Origin: Rhizobium indicum | Lineage (GTDB): Bacteria > Pseudomonadota > Alphaproteobacteria > Rhizobiales > Rhizobiaceae | DNA length: 64,000 bases | NCBI RefSeq assembly: GCF_005862305.2 | Contig: NZ_CP054022.1 | Span: forward strand, 558,001 to 622,000 | Reading direction: 5' to 3' | Shown here: piece by piece, positions 17,754 through 27,765 of the stretch | Layout: each line of letters starts with the position of its first letter | How positions within the stretch are numbered: position 1 is the first letter of the stretch | Translations under genes and position numbers: made by a program | The notes under the pieces: generated by a model | Database searches by the model: none | The model's input: only the letters and a program-made list of their open reading frames with translations | Told to the model about the DNA's origin: nothing

Positions 17754-17933
17754 GTCACTCACTCCAAAAAGACGTGGGACGATGACCGAGCTCAAGCAAG
17801 CCTCGATCATCAAAGAGTTGGGAATGCCGAAATCCGGATTCAAGCCTCAATCCTGCTCGAACTCGCCTCCGGCACCACGCCGTCGCCTTCGTTATTCGAA
17901 CGCGGGAGGCGATTTTCTGTTCCCTGCCGGGCG

Positions 17934-17960
17934 TTAGCACTCACGAGCAGGTAGTGCCAA
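17934..17960 (+). promoter_or_regulatory. CIRCE-like HrcA operator upstream of groES
   Basis: TTAGCACTC (17934-17942), a 9-bp spacer, then TAGTGCCAA (17952-17960). The left half is a perfect CIRCE arm and the right half matches the consensus GAGTGCTAA at 7 of 9 positions. It lies 142 bp upstream of the groES start in a 349-bp gap (17754-18102) that otherwise shows no gene. HrcA control of this operon, perhaps weakened by the changed arm, follows from knowledge of alphaproteobacterial groESL operons. Confidence 0.75.
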
Positions 17961-18102
17961 TTTCTCTTCCATCACCTCTTGAATTGCAAAACCATCGAAC
18001 CAAATCATTGTCGCAAGGCTCGCGCGCGAGCACCCGCCCGGATTGGTCATCCGGTCCGGCCAGGGAAACAAACGTCATCACTGTTTGTCGATGGAGGAAG
18101 AC

Positions 18103-18417
18103 ATGTCGTTCCGACCGCTTCATGACCGCATTCTCGTCCGCCGGGTCGATTCAGAGGAAAAGACCAAGGGCGGCATCATCATTCCCGACACCGCTAAGGA
18201 AAAACCGCAGGAAGGCGAAGTGATCGCCGTCGGCCCCGGCGCGCGCAACGAAGCCGGCCAGATCCAGGCGCTCGACGTCAAGCCCGGCGATCGCATCCTG
18301 TTCGGCAAATGGTCCGGCACCGAGATCAAGATCAATGGCGAAGACCTGCTGATCATGAAGGAAAGCGACGTGATGGGCATCATCGAGCCGCAGGGCGAAA
18401 AGAAGCAGGCCGCCTGA
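18103..18417 (+). CDS. groES: Co-chaperonin GroES
   Basis: GroES forms the heptameric lid of the GroEL folding chamber in the cytoplasm. This 104-residue copy starts [14 protein letters not shown]. It has the mobile loop [21 protein letters not shown] (about 16-36) and the roof and base strands [15 protein letters not shown] and [22 protein letters not shown] precedes the ATG at 18103. It is followed by groEL after an unusually long 149-bp gap containing a RIME-like repeat. Rhizobia carry several groESL copies, and this appears to be one of the accessory ones. Confidence 0.97.
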   Translation: MSFRPLHDRILVRRVDSEEKTKGGIIIPDTAKEKPQEGEVIAVGPGARNEAGQIQALDVKPGDRILFGKWSGTEIKINGEDLLIMKESDVMGIIEPQGEKKQAA

Positions 18418-18439
18418 GATCCCTGCGGAGGTCGTCAAT

Positions 18440-18543
18440 GTTGGAGTGCTTCAGCTTTTCATGGAAAAAGAACCGCTCCAACCTTTTATTTCAGACGCGA
18501 TTCCAGATGGAAAACCGCGTCGCACTTTCCTGGAATTGCTCTG
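18440..18543. repeat. RIME-like palindromic repeat between groES and groEL
   Basis: Two imperfect palindromes stand side by side. GTTGGAGTGCTTC (from 18440) pairs with the reverse of GAACCGCTCCAAC (to 18482). The next arm, GACGCGATTCC (18494-18504), faces GGAAAACCGCGTC (18509-18521). A CACTTTCCTGGAATTGCTCT tail closes the block. The layout is that of rhizobial intergenic mosaic elements. It lies inside an operon, so it will be transcribed and could form hairpins that tune groEL relative to groES. Confidence 0.65.
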
Positions 18544-18554
18544 GCTGCCTATGA

Positions 18555-20195
<1,641 letters not shown>

Positions 20196-20205
20196 GGCGT
20201 TTGCC

Positions 20206-20231
20206 GGCCCGCCGGCCTCGCTGGGCGGGCC
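20206..20231 (+). terminator. Hairpin after groEL
   Basis: GGCCCGCC (20206-20213) pairs with GGCGGGCC (20224-20231) over a 10-nt loop just after the groEL stop. Only a short TTAT follows. It is probably a partial terminator or stabiliser. Confidence 0.45.
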
Positions 20232-20249
20232 TTATCTGAGGGAATAGAG

Positions 20250-20507
20250 ATGGTTCAAACGATCAGAAACCGATCGCAGGTACCGCTGGACTCCCGCGAT
20301 CTTGAAATCTGCCAGCGGGTCTTCGACAAGATCAGATCCGAATACCAGGTGGAAAAGGACAGCGACGAAGCCGAACGAACGGCGAGCATCATCATCGAGC
20401 TTTACCGGCAGGGCGTGCGCGACCCCAATCACCTGCAGTCGATGGTCGAGGCGGCCCGCGGCCTCTTCGAAACGACCGAGCGCCCGCCTACTGCTCCGGG
20501 AATTTGA
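20250..20507 (+). CDS. Small conserved hypothetical protein downstream of groEL
   Basis: This 85-residue soluble protein has the central segment LEICQRVFDKIRSEYQVEKD followed by ERTASIIIELYRQGVRDPN, predicted to form two or three helices. GAGGGAATAG lies before the ATG. It follows groEL by 54 bp on the same strand and may be read through the hairpin there. Its end overlaps the end of the convergent SDR gene by 20 bp. No domain is named with confidence. Confidence 0.6.
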   Translation: MVQTIRNRSQVPLDSRDLEICQRVFDKIRSEYQVEKDSDEAERTASIIIELYRQGVRDPNHLQSMVEAARGLFETTERPPTAPGI

Positions 20508-21237
20508 CCATGGTGCCGCCGCCGGTTGCCTGGTCCGTCGGGAAGACTTCAATTCGGGCGACGTCGACGAAGACGGGAAGCTCGATGGCGTTGGAGATGA
20601 TCGAGGCGATGTGAGAAGGCTGGATCGGACGGTAGCCGTCATAGAGCAGTGACCGCGCCTGGTTGCCTGCTATTGCAGTTCGATAAAGCTCCGTCTGGAC
20701 GCGGCCCGGCACCACCTCCGTCACACGCACCGAGGTCCCGAGCAGGTCGCAGCGCAAATTGTCGCAAAACAGGCTGAGCCCGGCCTTCGACGGGCCGTAG
20801 GCGGCCATGTTCGGATAGGGCGCCTGACCGCCGCTCGAACCGATATAGATCAGGTGGCCGCGCTTTCGCTCGACCATAGCAGGCAGGAATGCGCGGGTCA
20901 GATGCATCGGCGCCTTGAGATTGATGTCGATCATGGCATCGATCTCGGACGGTTCGATCTCGTTGAATGTCGCCCGTGTCGAGAGAATGCCGGCATTGTT
21001 GATCAGGATATCGACGTCTGTTCCGTGAAGCTGCCTGACGATTTCCGCGGTATCGCGTACATCGGCACGGACCGGCTTCGCCCCGCTTTCCCGCGCGAGT
21101 TCCTCAAGAGCCTCGGCGTTTCGGCCAACGGCATAAACCGTCAGCCCCATCTCGCGTAGTTTGCCGACGGTGGCGCGGCCGATGCCGCTCGTCGCACCGG
21201 TGACCACGGCGACCCGATAGGGCAGCGGCTCAGACAT
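20488..21237 (-). CDS. Short-chain dehydrogenase/reductase (SDR)
   Basis: This 249-residue classical SDR has the NAD(P) motif [14 protein letters not shown] near residue 9, the NNAG motif ([10 protein letters not shown]) near 85 and the catalytic Tyr in [14 protein letters not shown] near 150. The ATG at 21237 overlaps the stop of the upstream SDR gene by 8 bp, so this is a translationally coupled SDR pair. YdiJ is divergent from the pair, so all three may act on hydroxy or keto acids. The substrate is unknown. Confidence 0.85.
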   Translation of the reverse strand: MSEPLPYRVAVVTGATSGIGRATVGKLREMGLTVYAVGRNAEALEELARESGAKPVRADVRDTAEIVRQLHGTDVDILINNAGILSTRATFNEIEPSEIDAMIDINLKAPMHLTRAFLPAMVERKRGHLIYIGSSGGQAPYPNMAAYGPSKAGLSLFCDNLRCDLLGTSVRVTEVVPGRVQTELYRTAIAGNQARSLLYDGYRPIQPSHIASIISNAIELPVFVDVARIEVFPTDQATGGGTMVKFPEQ

Positions 21238-21979
21238 AGATATAGCCTCCGCTGACGACGACGTTTTCGCCGGTGGCATAGGTGTTGCGGCTCGATGCCA
21301 TCATGACGATCCACTCCGCCATTTCGACCGGCTCGGCCGCGCGGCCAAGCGCGCTGGCCTTGGCCAGTTCCGGAAGGAATCCCAGCTCCTTGGCGCGATC
21401 CGTGGCGAAGCCGGCAGGAGCGACGGAATTGACAAGGATCTGGTCCTTGGCGCATTCCTGGGCAAAGGATTTCGTCAGGCTGACGACAGCCGCCTTGGTT
21501 GCGGCATAATGCGCATTCTGGGGATGGGCCTTGAAAGCATCGACCGAGGTCACGTTGACGATCCGCCCGGTAACCGCAGGCGCGTTCACGTGCTGGCGCA
21601 TATGAAGAACGGCGGCCACCATCATATGATAGGTACCCTTCACGTTGATCGCATTTTCGAGGTCCCATTCCTCGTCGGTGATCTCGAGGATAGGGCGTCT
21701 CGGATAGATGGCAGCGCTGTTGACGAGCACGTGGACCCGACCGAGCTTGCCGGCGATCTCGTTGAACCCGCGATGAGCCGTTTCCGCCCGGGAAATGTCA
21801 GCAACCGCGGTTGCGACCTCGGCGCCGAGCGCGGCAAGCGCCTCGGCCGAAGAGGCAAGCAACTGCTCATTACGATCGATGAGCCCGATCCTGGTCGCCC
21901 CATGCGAGATCATCAGTTTGGCCGTCGTCAATCCGAGCCCGGAAGCGCCGCCGACGATGATTGCGGTCTGGTTCTTCAA
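21230..21979 (-). CDS. Short-chain dehydrogenase/reductase (SDR)
   Basis: This 249-residue SDR has the cofactor motif [16 protein letters not shown] near residue 8, [10 protein letters not shown] in place of the usual NNAG, and the catalytic pair in [14 protein letters not shown]. It ends with a typical [10 protein letters not shown]-terminus. It is the promoter-proximal gene of the SDR pair and starts 98 bp from the divergent YdiJ-like gene. The second SDR is not a copy of it, so the two probably do separate steps. Confidence 0.85.
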   Translation of the reverse strand: MKNQTAIIVGGASGLGLTTAKLMISHGATRIGLIDRNEQLLASSAEALAALGAEVATAVADISRAETAHRGFNEIAGKLGRVHVLVNSAAIYPRRPILEITDEEWDLENAINVKGTYHMMVAAVLHMRQHVNAPAVTGRIVNVTSVDAFKAHPQNAHYAATKAAVVSLTKSFAQECAKDQILVNSVAPAGFATDRAKELGFLPELAKASALGRAAEPVEMAEWIVMMASSRNTYATGENVVVSGGYIYV

Positions 21980-22077
21980 AGTTCCACCTCAGTGTTTTGC
22001 GTTGCACCGCTGGCATTGTATGTTATCACTTATATGCCAACTTCGATAAAGCTCAAGTGCATTCTGAAGGTCTCGAC

Positions 22078-25000
22078 ATGATTCCACGCCTCCGGCCGAA
22101 CGGTTCAATCCCCCTTCCCGCTGCGGGATTCTTCCAGCGGCTCATCGAGGCGGGGTTCGGTGGCGACATCGAAAGCGGCGCGGCGAGCCGGACCGTTTTT
22201 TCGACCGACAATTCCATTTATCAGGTCGAGCCGGCCGGTATCCTTTTCCCCAGAGGCGTCGAAGACCTGCAGATTACGGCGGCCGTGCTGTCGGAGCCGG
22301 CTTTTCTGGGGATCACCGTCGCGCCGCGCGGCGGCGGAACCGGCACGAACGGTCAATCCCTCACCTCAGGCATCGTCGTCGACTGTTCGCGACATATGAA
22401 TTCCATTCTCGAAATCGACCAGATCAGGAGAATTGCTCGGGTCCAGGCGGGCGTGGTCAAGGATCAGCTGAACCAAGCGTTGAAGCCCTACGGCCTGTTT
22501 TTTGCGCCTGAACTCTCCACCTCCAATCGCGCTACCATCGGCGGCATGGTCTCCACCGATGCCTGCGGCCAGGGTTCATGCCTCTACGGCAAGACCAGCA
22601 ACCATGTGCTGGGATTGCGCATCGTGCTCGCGGATGGAACCGACTGGTGGTCGCGCCCGCTCGATGAAGCGGCGCTCGAAGAGATCGTCGCGCGTCAGGA
22701 CAGCGTCGGTGAGATCCACAGGACGGTCGACCGAATCGCGCGTGAAAAACGCGACCGGATCGCCGAGATTTTTCCGAAACTCAATCGCTATATGACCGGT
22801 TACGATCTCGCTCACATCCGGCGCAGCGACGGACGCTTTGACCTCAATGCCATTCTCTGCGGCTCGGAGGGAACGCTGGCGATGATCGCCGAAGCGGAAC
22901 TTAACCTTCTACCGATTCCAGCCCATGCGGCGCTGATCAATATTCGTTACGGGGACTTCAACACGGCATTGGAGGATGCCCGCACGCTTGTCGCGCTGAA
23001 TGTCGCCTCGGTGGAAACGGTCGATGAAAAAGTTCTAGGCCTCGCCAGGGGCGACATCGTCTGGACGGGCATTGCCCGCTTTTTCCCTGACGATGCAGGC
23101 GGAACCACAAACGGCATCAATATCGCCGAAGTGCTCGCCGACGATGAAGCCGAACTCGACCGCAAACTGGCCGAAGTGATCGCCGCTCTCGACACGGGCG
23201 CAGATGCCCGTCACCTGGGTTATACGATCGCGCGGAGCCATACCGACGTCGAGGCGATCTGGTCGATGCGCAAACGGGCGGTCGGCCTGCTCGGCAATGT
23301 GGACGGGCCGGTCAGGCCCGTCGCCTTCGTCGAGGATACCGCCGTGCCGCCGGAAAACCTCGCGGCCTATATCCGCGAGTTCCGCGCATTGCTTGATGGC
23401 GCGGGCCTTTCCTACGGCATGTTCGGCCATGTCGATGCCGGCGTCCTGCACGTGCGGCCTGCCCTCGACCTCACCCGCAATGACCATGTCCGGCTGGTCC
23501 GGGAGGTCAGCGATGGCGTGGTGGCGCTGACGCGCAGATATGGCGGCGTGCTCTGGGGGGAGCACGGCAAGGGGGTACGTTCCGAATATGTGCCGGAATT
23601 CTTCGGCGATCTCTATCCCAGCCTGCAGGAGATCAAACGGGCTTTCGATCCGGAAAACCGCCTCAATCCGGGCAAGATCGCAACTCCTTCCGGCCAAGCG
23701 CTGCTGAAGATCGACGAGGTTCCGCTGCGGGGAGATACCGACCGCATCATCGGCAACGAGATCCGCGCAGCCTTCGACAACGCCGCCTATTGCAACGGCA
23801 ACGGCGCCTGTTTCGATTTCGACGAAACGAGCCCGATGTGCCCCTCCTACAAGGCGACACGCGACCGGCGTTTTTCGCCCAAAGGCCGCGCCGCTCTGAT
23901 GCGGGAATGGCTGAGGCTGCTTGCCGAGAAAGGCATCGATCCTCGCCAGGAGGCAAAACGCCTGCGGCAGAGCGTTCCGCTCGCGCGCTTCGCTCGGCGC
24001 GTTTTCAACTCGCTGAATCCTCAGAATCGCGACGACTTTTCCCACGAGGTCCGCGCTTCAATGGACACCTGCCTGGCGTGCAAGGCCTGCTCGGGACAAT
24101 GTCCGGTGAAAGTCAGCGTCCCGGCTTTCCGCTCCAAATTCCTGGAGCTTTACTACGGACGCTACCTGCGTCCGCTGAAGGATCCGCTGGTCGCAGCCAT
24201 CGAGACCACCCTGCCGCTGGTCCACCGGATACGACCTGCCTACAACTTGGTCGTCGGCACGCGAGCCGGCAGGATGATGATGCGCGTTGCCGGCCTGACG
24301 TCCCTGCCTCGCCTGCCGCGGATCTCTCTGGCGAAGGAAGCCGCCGGCCTTGGCGTGCCGCTTGCGACCCTTCCGCAAATCGAGGCCTTGTCGCCACGTG
24401 AGAGGGAGCAGAGCGTCATCTTTGTCGCCGATGCGTTTACCGCCTATTTCGATCCTGAGGTCGCCCTCGCCGCAATTGGACTCGCGCGGAAAATGGGGCT
24501 ATCGCCCTTCCTCGCGGCGTCGCATGTCAATGGCAAAGCCCTGCACGTGCATGGCTATCTCGGACGCTTTGAGGCTGCGGCCGAGCGGACCGCGCGCTAT
24601 CTGCAACGGCTGGATGATACAGGCGTGGCGCTGGTCGGGCTCGATCCGTCGATGACGCTCGCCTTTCGCAGCGAATACAAAGGGAGGCTGCAGGCAACCA
24701 TTCTCCTTCCGCAGGAATGGCTGATCGCCAAGCTCGACAGGCTCGCCGCTTCCCCCTCCGCCAGCAAAGGCAGGAGCTTCCGGTTGATGGCCCATTGCAC
24801 CGAACGTACCAATGCGCCCGCCTCCATCGCACAATGGAAAAGCGTATTCGGAAGCCTCGGCATCGACCTTCAGGCAGCAGAAACGGGGTGCTGCGGAATG
24901 GCCGGCACCTTTGGCCACGAGGCCCGCAATCGGCCGATCTCCGAGCGCCTCTATGCGATGAGTTGGAAGCGGGAGATCGATGCCGCCGGCGACAGCGACA

Positions 25001-25134
25001 GTCTCATGGCCACCGGATATTCATGCCGCTCGCAGGTGAAGGAAATCGACAACAAGCGCATCCCGCATCCCTTTCAGGTGATCGATAAGATAATGTCTGA
25101 AAAAGCCGACGTTCCGCAATCAGACGTGGCATGA
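22078..25134 (+). CDS. ydiJ: YdiJ-type FAD/iron-sulfur D-2-hydroxyacid (D-2-hydroxyglutarate) dehydrogenase
   Basis: This 1018-residue two-part enzyme has the same length and organisation as Escherichia coli YdiJ. Residues about 40-570 form the FAD_binding_4/FAD-oxidase module (STDNSIYQVEP, PRGGGTGTNGQSLTSGIVVD, APELSTSNRATIGGMVSTDA). The C-terminal half is an iron-sulfur module with the cluster Cys set DTCLACKACSGQCPVKV. Near the C-terminus are the heterodisulfide-reductase-like motifs AHCTERT and ETGCCGMAGTFG. YdiJ-type enzymes oxidise D-2-hydroxyglutarate to 2-oxoglutarate, passing electrons on to the respiratory chain. The ATG at 22078 matches the start of YdiJ (MIP). It is divergent from two SDR genes and followed by an FCD regulator. 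Confidence 0.88.
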   Translation: MIPRLRPNGSIPLPAAGFFQRLIEAGFGGDIESGAASRTVFSTDNSIYQVEPAGILFPRGVEDLQITAAVLSEPAFLGITVAPRGGGTGTNGQSLTSGIVVDCSRHMNSILEIDQIRRIARVQAGVVKDQLNQALKPYGLFFAPELSTSNRATIGGMVSTDACGQGSCLYGKTSNHVLGLRIVLADGTDWWSRPLDEAALEEIVARQDSVGEIHRTVDRIAREKRDRIAEIFPKLNRYMTGYDLAHIRRSDGRFDLNAILCGSEGTLAMIAEAELNLLPIPAHAALINIRYGDFNTALEDARTLVALNVASVETVDEKVLGLARGDIVWTGIARFFPDDAGGTTNGINIAEVLADDEAELDRKLAEVIAALDTGADARHLGYTIARSHTDVEAIWSMRKRAVGLLGNVDGPVRPVAFVEDTAVPPENLAAYIREFRALLDGAGLSYGMFGHVDAGVLHVRPALDLTRNDHVRLVREVSDGVVALTRRYGGVLWGEHGKGVRSEYVPEFFGDLYPSLQEIKRAFDPENRLNPGKIATPSGQALLKIDEVPLRGDTDRIIGNEIRAAFDNAAYCNGNGACFDFDETSPMCPSYKATRDRRFSPKGRAALMREWLRLLAEKGIDPRQEAKRLRQSVPLARFARRVFNSLNPQNRDDFSHEVRASMDTCLACKACSGQCPVKVSVPAFRSKFLELYYGRYLRPLKDPLVAAIETTLPLVHRIRPAYNLVVGTRAGRMMMRVAGLTSLPRLPRISLAKEAAGLGVPLATLPQIEALSPREREQSVIFVADAFTAYFDPEVALAAIGLARKMGLSPFLAASHVNGKALHVHGYLGRFEAAAERTARYLQRLDDTGVALVGLDPSMTLAFRSEYKGRLQATILLPQEWLIAKLDRLAASPSASKGRSFRLMAHCTERTNAPASIAQWKSVFGSLGIDLQAAETGCCGMAGTFGHEARNRPISERLYAMSWKREIDAAGDSDSLMATGYSCRSQVKEIDNKRIPHPFQVIDKIMSEKADVPQSDVA

Positions 25135-25147
25135 TATGTGATATGTG
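25132..25147 (+). promoter_or_regulatory. Tandem TGATATG repeats ahead of the GntR gene
   Basis: TGATATG occurs twice head to tail (25132-25138 and 25139-25145). The repeat overlaps the ydiJ stop and lies about 35 bp before the regulator's GTG start. The reverse complement contains TATCACATATCA, which resembles the TATCATATA core of the palindrome at 34880-34896. It may be an autoregulatory site; this is inference. Confidence 0.35.
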
Positions 25148-25179
25148 CTAAATTTTATCGTGAAAATCGGAGCAAACCA

Positions 25180-25911
25180 GTGTCAATCATCACGCAACGA
25201 GGCAATCTTGCGGAAATCGTCGTTGCGAAGCTGATGGAACGGATCGACTCCGGCCTTTATGCTCCCGGCGAGAAAATTCCGTCAAGCGCCCAGCTGTGCG
25301 AAGAGTTCGGCGTGTCCCGAACCGTCATTCGCGAGGCGCTCACCTCTCTTAAGGTGGGCGGAAGGGTCACGACGCGACAGGGTGCCGGCGTCTATGTGAG
25401 CGACAAGGACGCAAAGACCCTCAATTTCGAAATCAGCCGCATCGAGGATATTCGTTCCGCGATGCAGATCCTGGAATTGCGGCTCGGCGTCGAGATCCAA
25501 TCCGTCGCCCTTGCCGCGTCGAGGCGCACGCCGGAGGCGCTGGCTGAAATTGCCCGCGCCTACGACAACCTCGAAAACCTGGTGACTGAGGATGCCGAGG
25601 TCGAGGCACGCGCCGATTTCGAATTCCATCTCGCGATCGCCCGCGCCACCCGCAATCCCCACTTCCCGAGTTTTCTGGAAGCGGTGATAGAGAGCATCAA
25701 TTTCGACCTCGTGCTCAAGCATCGCCAATCGGCGCGCGGCTACAGCACCTACCTGAAGAAAATCAACAAGGAACATGCCGCTATCCTGGCCGCCATCACC
25801 CAGGGTGATGCCAAGGCTGCGAAGGCCGCGCTGATCGTCCATCTGGAGGAAAGCCTCCATCGTTACCGCACGATGCTCAATGAGCCGACGAGTAGCGAAA
25901 CCGAGGATTAA
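25180..25911 (+). CDS. GntR-family regulator with FCD domain
   Basis: This transcription factor of 243 residues belongs to the FadR/FCD subfamily. The N-terminal winged helix (about 10-75) reads KIPSSAQLCEEFGVSRTVIREALTSLKVGG. The all-helical FCD ligand domain (about 90-230) keeps the metal-site pattern: an Asp/His pair in ARADFEFHLAIARATRNP, His in INKEHAAILAAI and His in LIVHLEESLHRY. The GTG at 25180 is chosen because GGAG lies upstream. FCD regulators mostly bind organic acids and repress neighbouring catabolic genes. Candidate targets are ydiJ with the SDR pair, and the operons at 26-40 kb. Confidence 0.88.
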   Translation: MSIITQRGNLAEIVVAKLMERIDSGLYAPGEKIPSSAQLCEEFGVSRTVIREALTSLKVGGRVTTRQGAGVYVSDKDAKTLNFEISRIEDIRSAMQILELRLGVEIQSVALAASRRTPEALAEIARAYDNLENLVTEDAEVEARADFEFHLAIARATRNPHFPSFLEAVIESINFDLVLKHRQSARGYSTYLKKINKEHAAILAAITQGDAKAAKAALIVHLEESLHRYRTMLNEPTSSETED

Positions 25912-25929
25912 GTCAGGGGGAAGGAAAGG

Positions 25930-26037
25930 ATGATCCGCCTGCTGCGACACATCCTGCGCTCCTATCTCGCCCTTTTCCACGCCCCTCAAGCGGCTTCACT
26001 TTCCGCTGGTCTGCTGAGGCGCCGCCCGGCTTTTTGA
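25930..26037 (+). CDS. Possible 35-residue small protein
   Basis: A short ORF of 35 codons has a purine-rich AAGGAAAGG just before its ATG and ends inside the loop of the downstream terminator. The peptide is basic and hydrophobic (starting MIRLLRHILRSYLALF), the composition of a small membrane-associated peptide. It may equally be chance, since GC-rich DNA yields many such frames. Conservation is the only useful test. Confidence 0.25.
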   Translation: MIRLLRHILRSYLALFHAPQAASLSAGLLRRRPAF

Positions 26038-26050
26038 GGCGGCGCCTTTT
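26017..26050. terminator. Bidirectional terminator between convergent operons
   Basis: AGGCGCCGCC (26017-26026) pairs perfectly with GGCGGCGCCT (26038-26047) over an 11-nt loop, and TTTT follows on the plus strand. It lies between the convergent regulator gene and the end of the six-gene minus-strand operon. Confidence 0.75.
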
Positions 26051-26057
26051 GCTGCGA

Positions 26058-27743
26058 TCACTTTCCCTGGGCGATCGCCTGGTCGCGAATTTGCGTCAGG
26101 CTCATTTTCGGTGTCAGCGCTTCCGGGTCGATCCGGATTTCGATGAGACCCGGCTTGCCGGATAACTCGCAGCGTTCGAAGGCGCCGGCGAAATCCTCGG
26201 TCTTTTCCACCGTCTCACCGTGGAGGCCATAAGATCGCGCCAGCGAGGCAAAATCCGGATTCGTCAGGCGGGTGCCGGAGACGCGGCCGGGATACTCACG
26301 CTCCTGATGCATGCGGATCGTGCCATACATGCCGTTGTTGATGACGAGAAAGATGACGCGAGCGTCATACTGCATGGCGGTTGCGAGTTCCTGACCGTTC
26401 ATCAGGAAACATCCGTCGCCGGCGAAGGCAACGACCGTGCGCGCGGGATCGGTGATCTTGGCAGCGATCGCCGCCGGCACGCCGTAGCCCATGGAACCGT
26501 TCGTCGGTCCGAGCTGGGTGCGAAAGGTGCGATACTGATAGAAGCGATGCGCCCAGGCGGAATAATTGCCGGCGCCGGTGGTCAGGATGGCATCCGGTTT
26601 GAGATGTCCGCGCAGCCATTCCATGATATCGCCCATCTGCACCGGACCCGGCACCTTGGGATGATCGAGGTTTTCGAGGTAGTCGGCATGGGCCGTCCTG
26701 GTCCAATCCTTCCATACCGGGGCAGCTAATGGCTTCAGCTTTGCCGCCTGCGACAGGAAACCAGCGACGCTGGCATTGATCGGCAATCGCGCGTGATAAA
26801 CGCGCCCCAGTTCCTCCGCGCCCGGATGGATGTGAACGAGCAAATGCTTCGGAACCGGAATGTCGATCAGCGTATAGGCGCCTGTCGTCATCTCCCCAAG
26901 GCGGGCGCCGATGGAGATCAGCAGGTCGCAATCCTTCACATGACGGATCAGCTTCGGCCCTGCCGCAAGGCCGAGGTCGCCGGCATAGTTTTCGTGCGTA
27001 TTGTCGAACAGGTCCTGGCAGCGGAAAGAAGCGGCGACGGGCAGGCCGAAGGCTTCCGAAAATACCTTCAGGTTGGCAACGGCCTGCTGCGTCCAGCCGC
27101 CGCCGCCGACGACGACCATCGGGCGCTTCGCCTCGGAGAGAAGGCCGAGCAATTCCTCGAATTGCTGCGGGCCGGCAAAGCCCTCGACCCGCTTGTAGGG
27201 CGGGGTGTCGGCGACATCGACCATATCGGTCAGCATGTCTTCGGGAAGGGCGACGACCACCGGCCCGGGCCGGCCGTTGACCGCTCGGTGGAATGCCTGG
27301 CTGATGAGCTCGGGAATGCGGGCGGCATCCTCGATCTCGACGACCCACTTCGCCATCTGGCCGAACATGCGGCGATAATCGATCTCCTGGAACGCTTCGC
27401 GCTCCATCTGATCGCGCGCCACCTGCCCGATGAACAGGATCATCGGTGTCGAATCCTGGAAGGCCGTATGCACGCCCACGGACGCGTTCGTCGCGCCCGG
27501 CCCGCGGGTCACGAAGCAGATGCCGGGTTTGCCGGTCATCTTGCCGTAGGCTTCCGCCATGTAGGCAGCGCCGCCTTCCTGCCGACAGACGATGAATTCG
27601 ATGGCGTCTTCCACGTCGTGAAGGGCGTCGAGGGCAGCAAGATAGCTTTCGCCCGGCACGCCGAACACGCGCTCGACACCATGGATGCGCAAGGCATCGA
27701 CGAGCACCTGGCCGCCGCTGCGCTTCAATGTTTCGTTTTTCAT
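26058..27743 (-). CDS. ThDP-dependent enzyme of the acetolactate synthase/decarboxylase superfamily
   Basis: This 561-residue thiamine-diphosphate enzyme has the three-domain layout. The N-terminal Pyr domain carries the activating Glu57 in VCRQEGGAAYMAEAYGK. A central FAD/NAD-like domain (about 195-330) contains MVVVGGGGWTQQAV. The C-terminal PP domain has the metal/ThDP motif GDGCFLMNGQELATAM ending in INN. ALS, glyoxylate carboligase and oxalyl-CoA- or phenylpyruvate-decarboxylase relatives all share these features. The ligated partners (aminotransferase, FAD oxidase) suggest that it decarboxylates or condenses a 2-oxo acid. It is the last gene of the operon. Confidence 0.8.
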   Translation of the reverse strand: MKNETLKRSGGQVLVDALRIHGVERVFGVPGESYLAALDALHDVEDAIEFIVCRQEGGAAYMAEAYGKMTGKPGICFVTRGPGATNASVGVHTAFQDSTPMILFIGQVARDQMEREAFQEIDYRRMFGQMAKWVVEIEDAARIPELISQAFHRAVNGRPGPVVVALPEDMLTDMVDVADTPPYKRVEGFAGPQQFEELLGLLSEAKRPMVVVGGGGWTQQAVANLKVFSEAFGLPVAASFRCQDLFDNTHENYAGDLGLAAGPKLIRHVKDCDLLISIGARLGEMTTGAYTLIDIPVPKHLLVHIHPGAEELGRVYHARLPINASVAGFLSQAAKLKPLAAPVWKDWTRTAHADYLENLDHPKVPGPVQMGDIMEWLRGHLKPDAILTTGAGNYSAWAHRFYQYRTFRTQLGPTNGSMGYGVPAAIAAKITDPARTVVAFAGDGCFLMNGQELATAMQYDARVIFLVINNGMYGTIRMHQEREYPGRVSGTRLTNPDFASLARSYGLHGETVEKTEDFAGAFERCELSGKPGLIEIRIDPEALTPKMSLTQIRDQAIAQGK

Positions 27744-27765
27744 CGGGGAGCCCCTCTGCTGTTCG

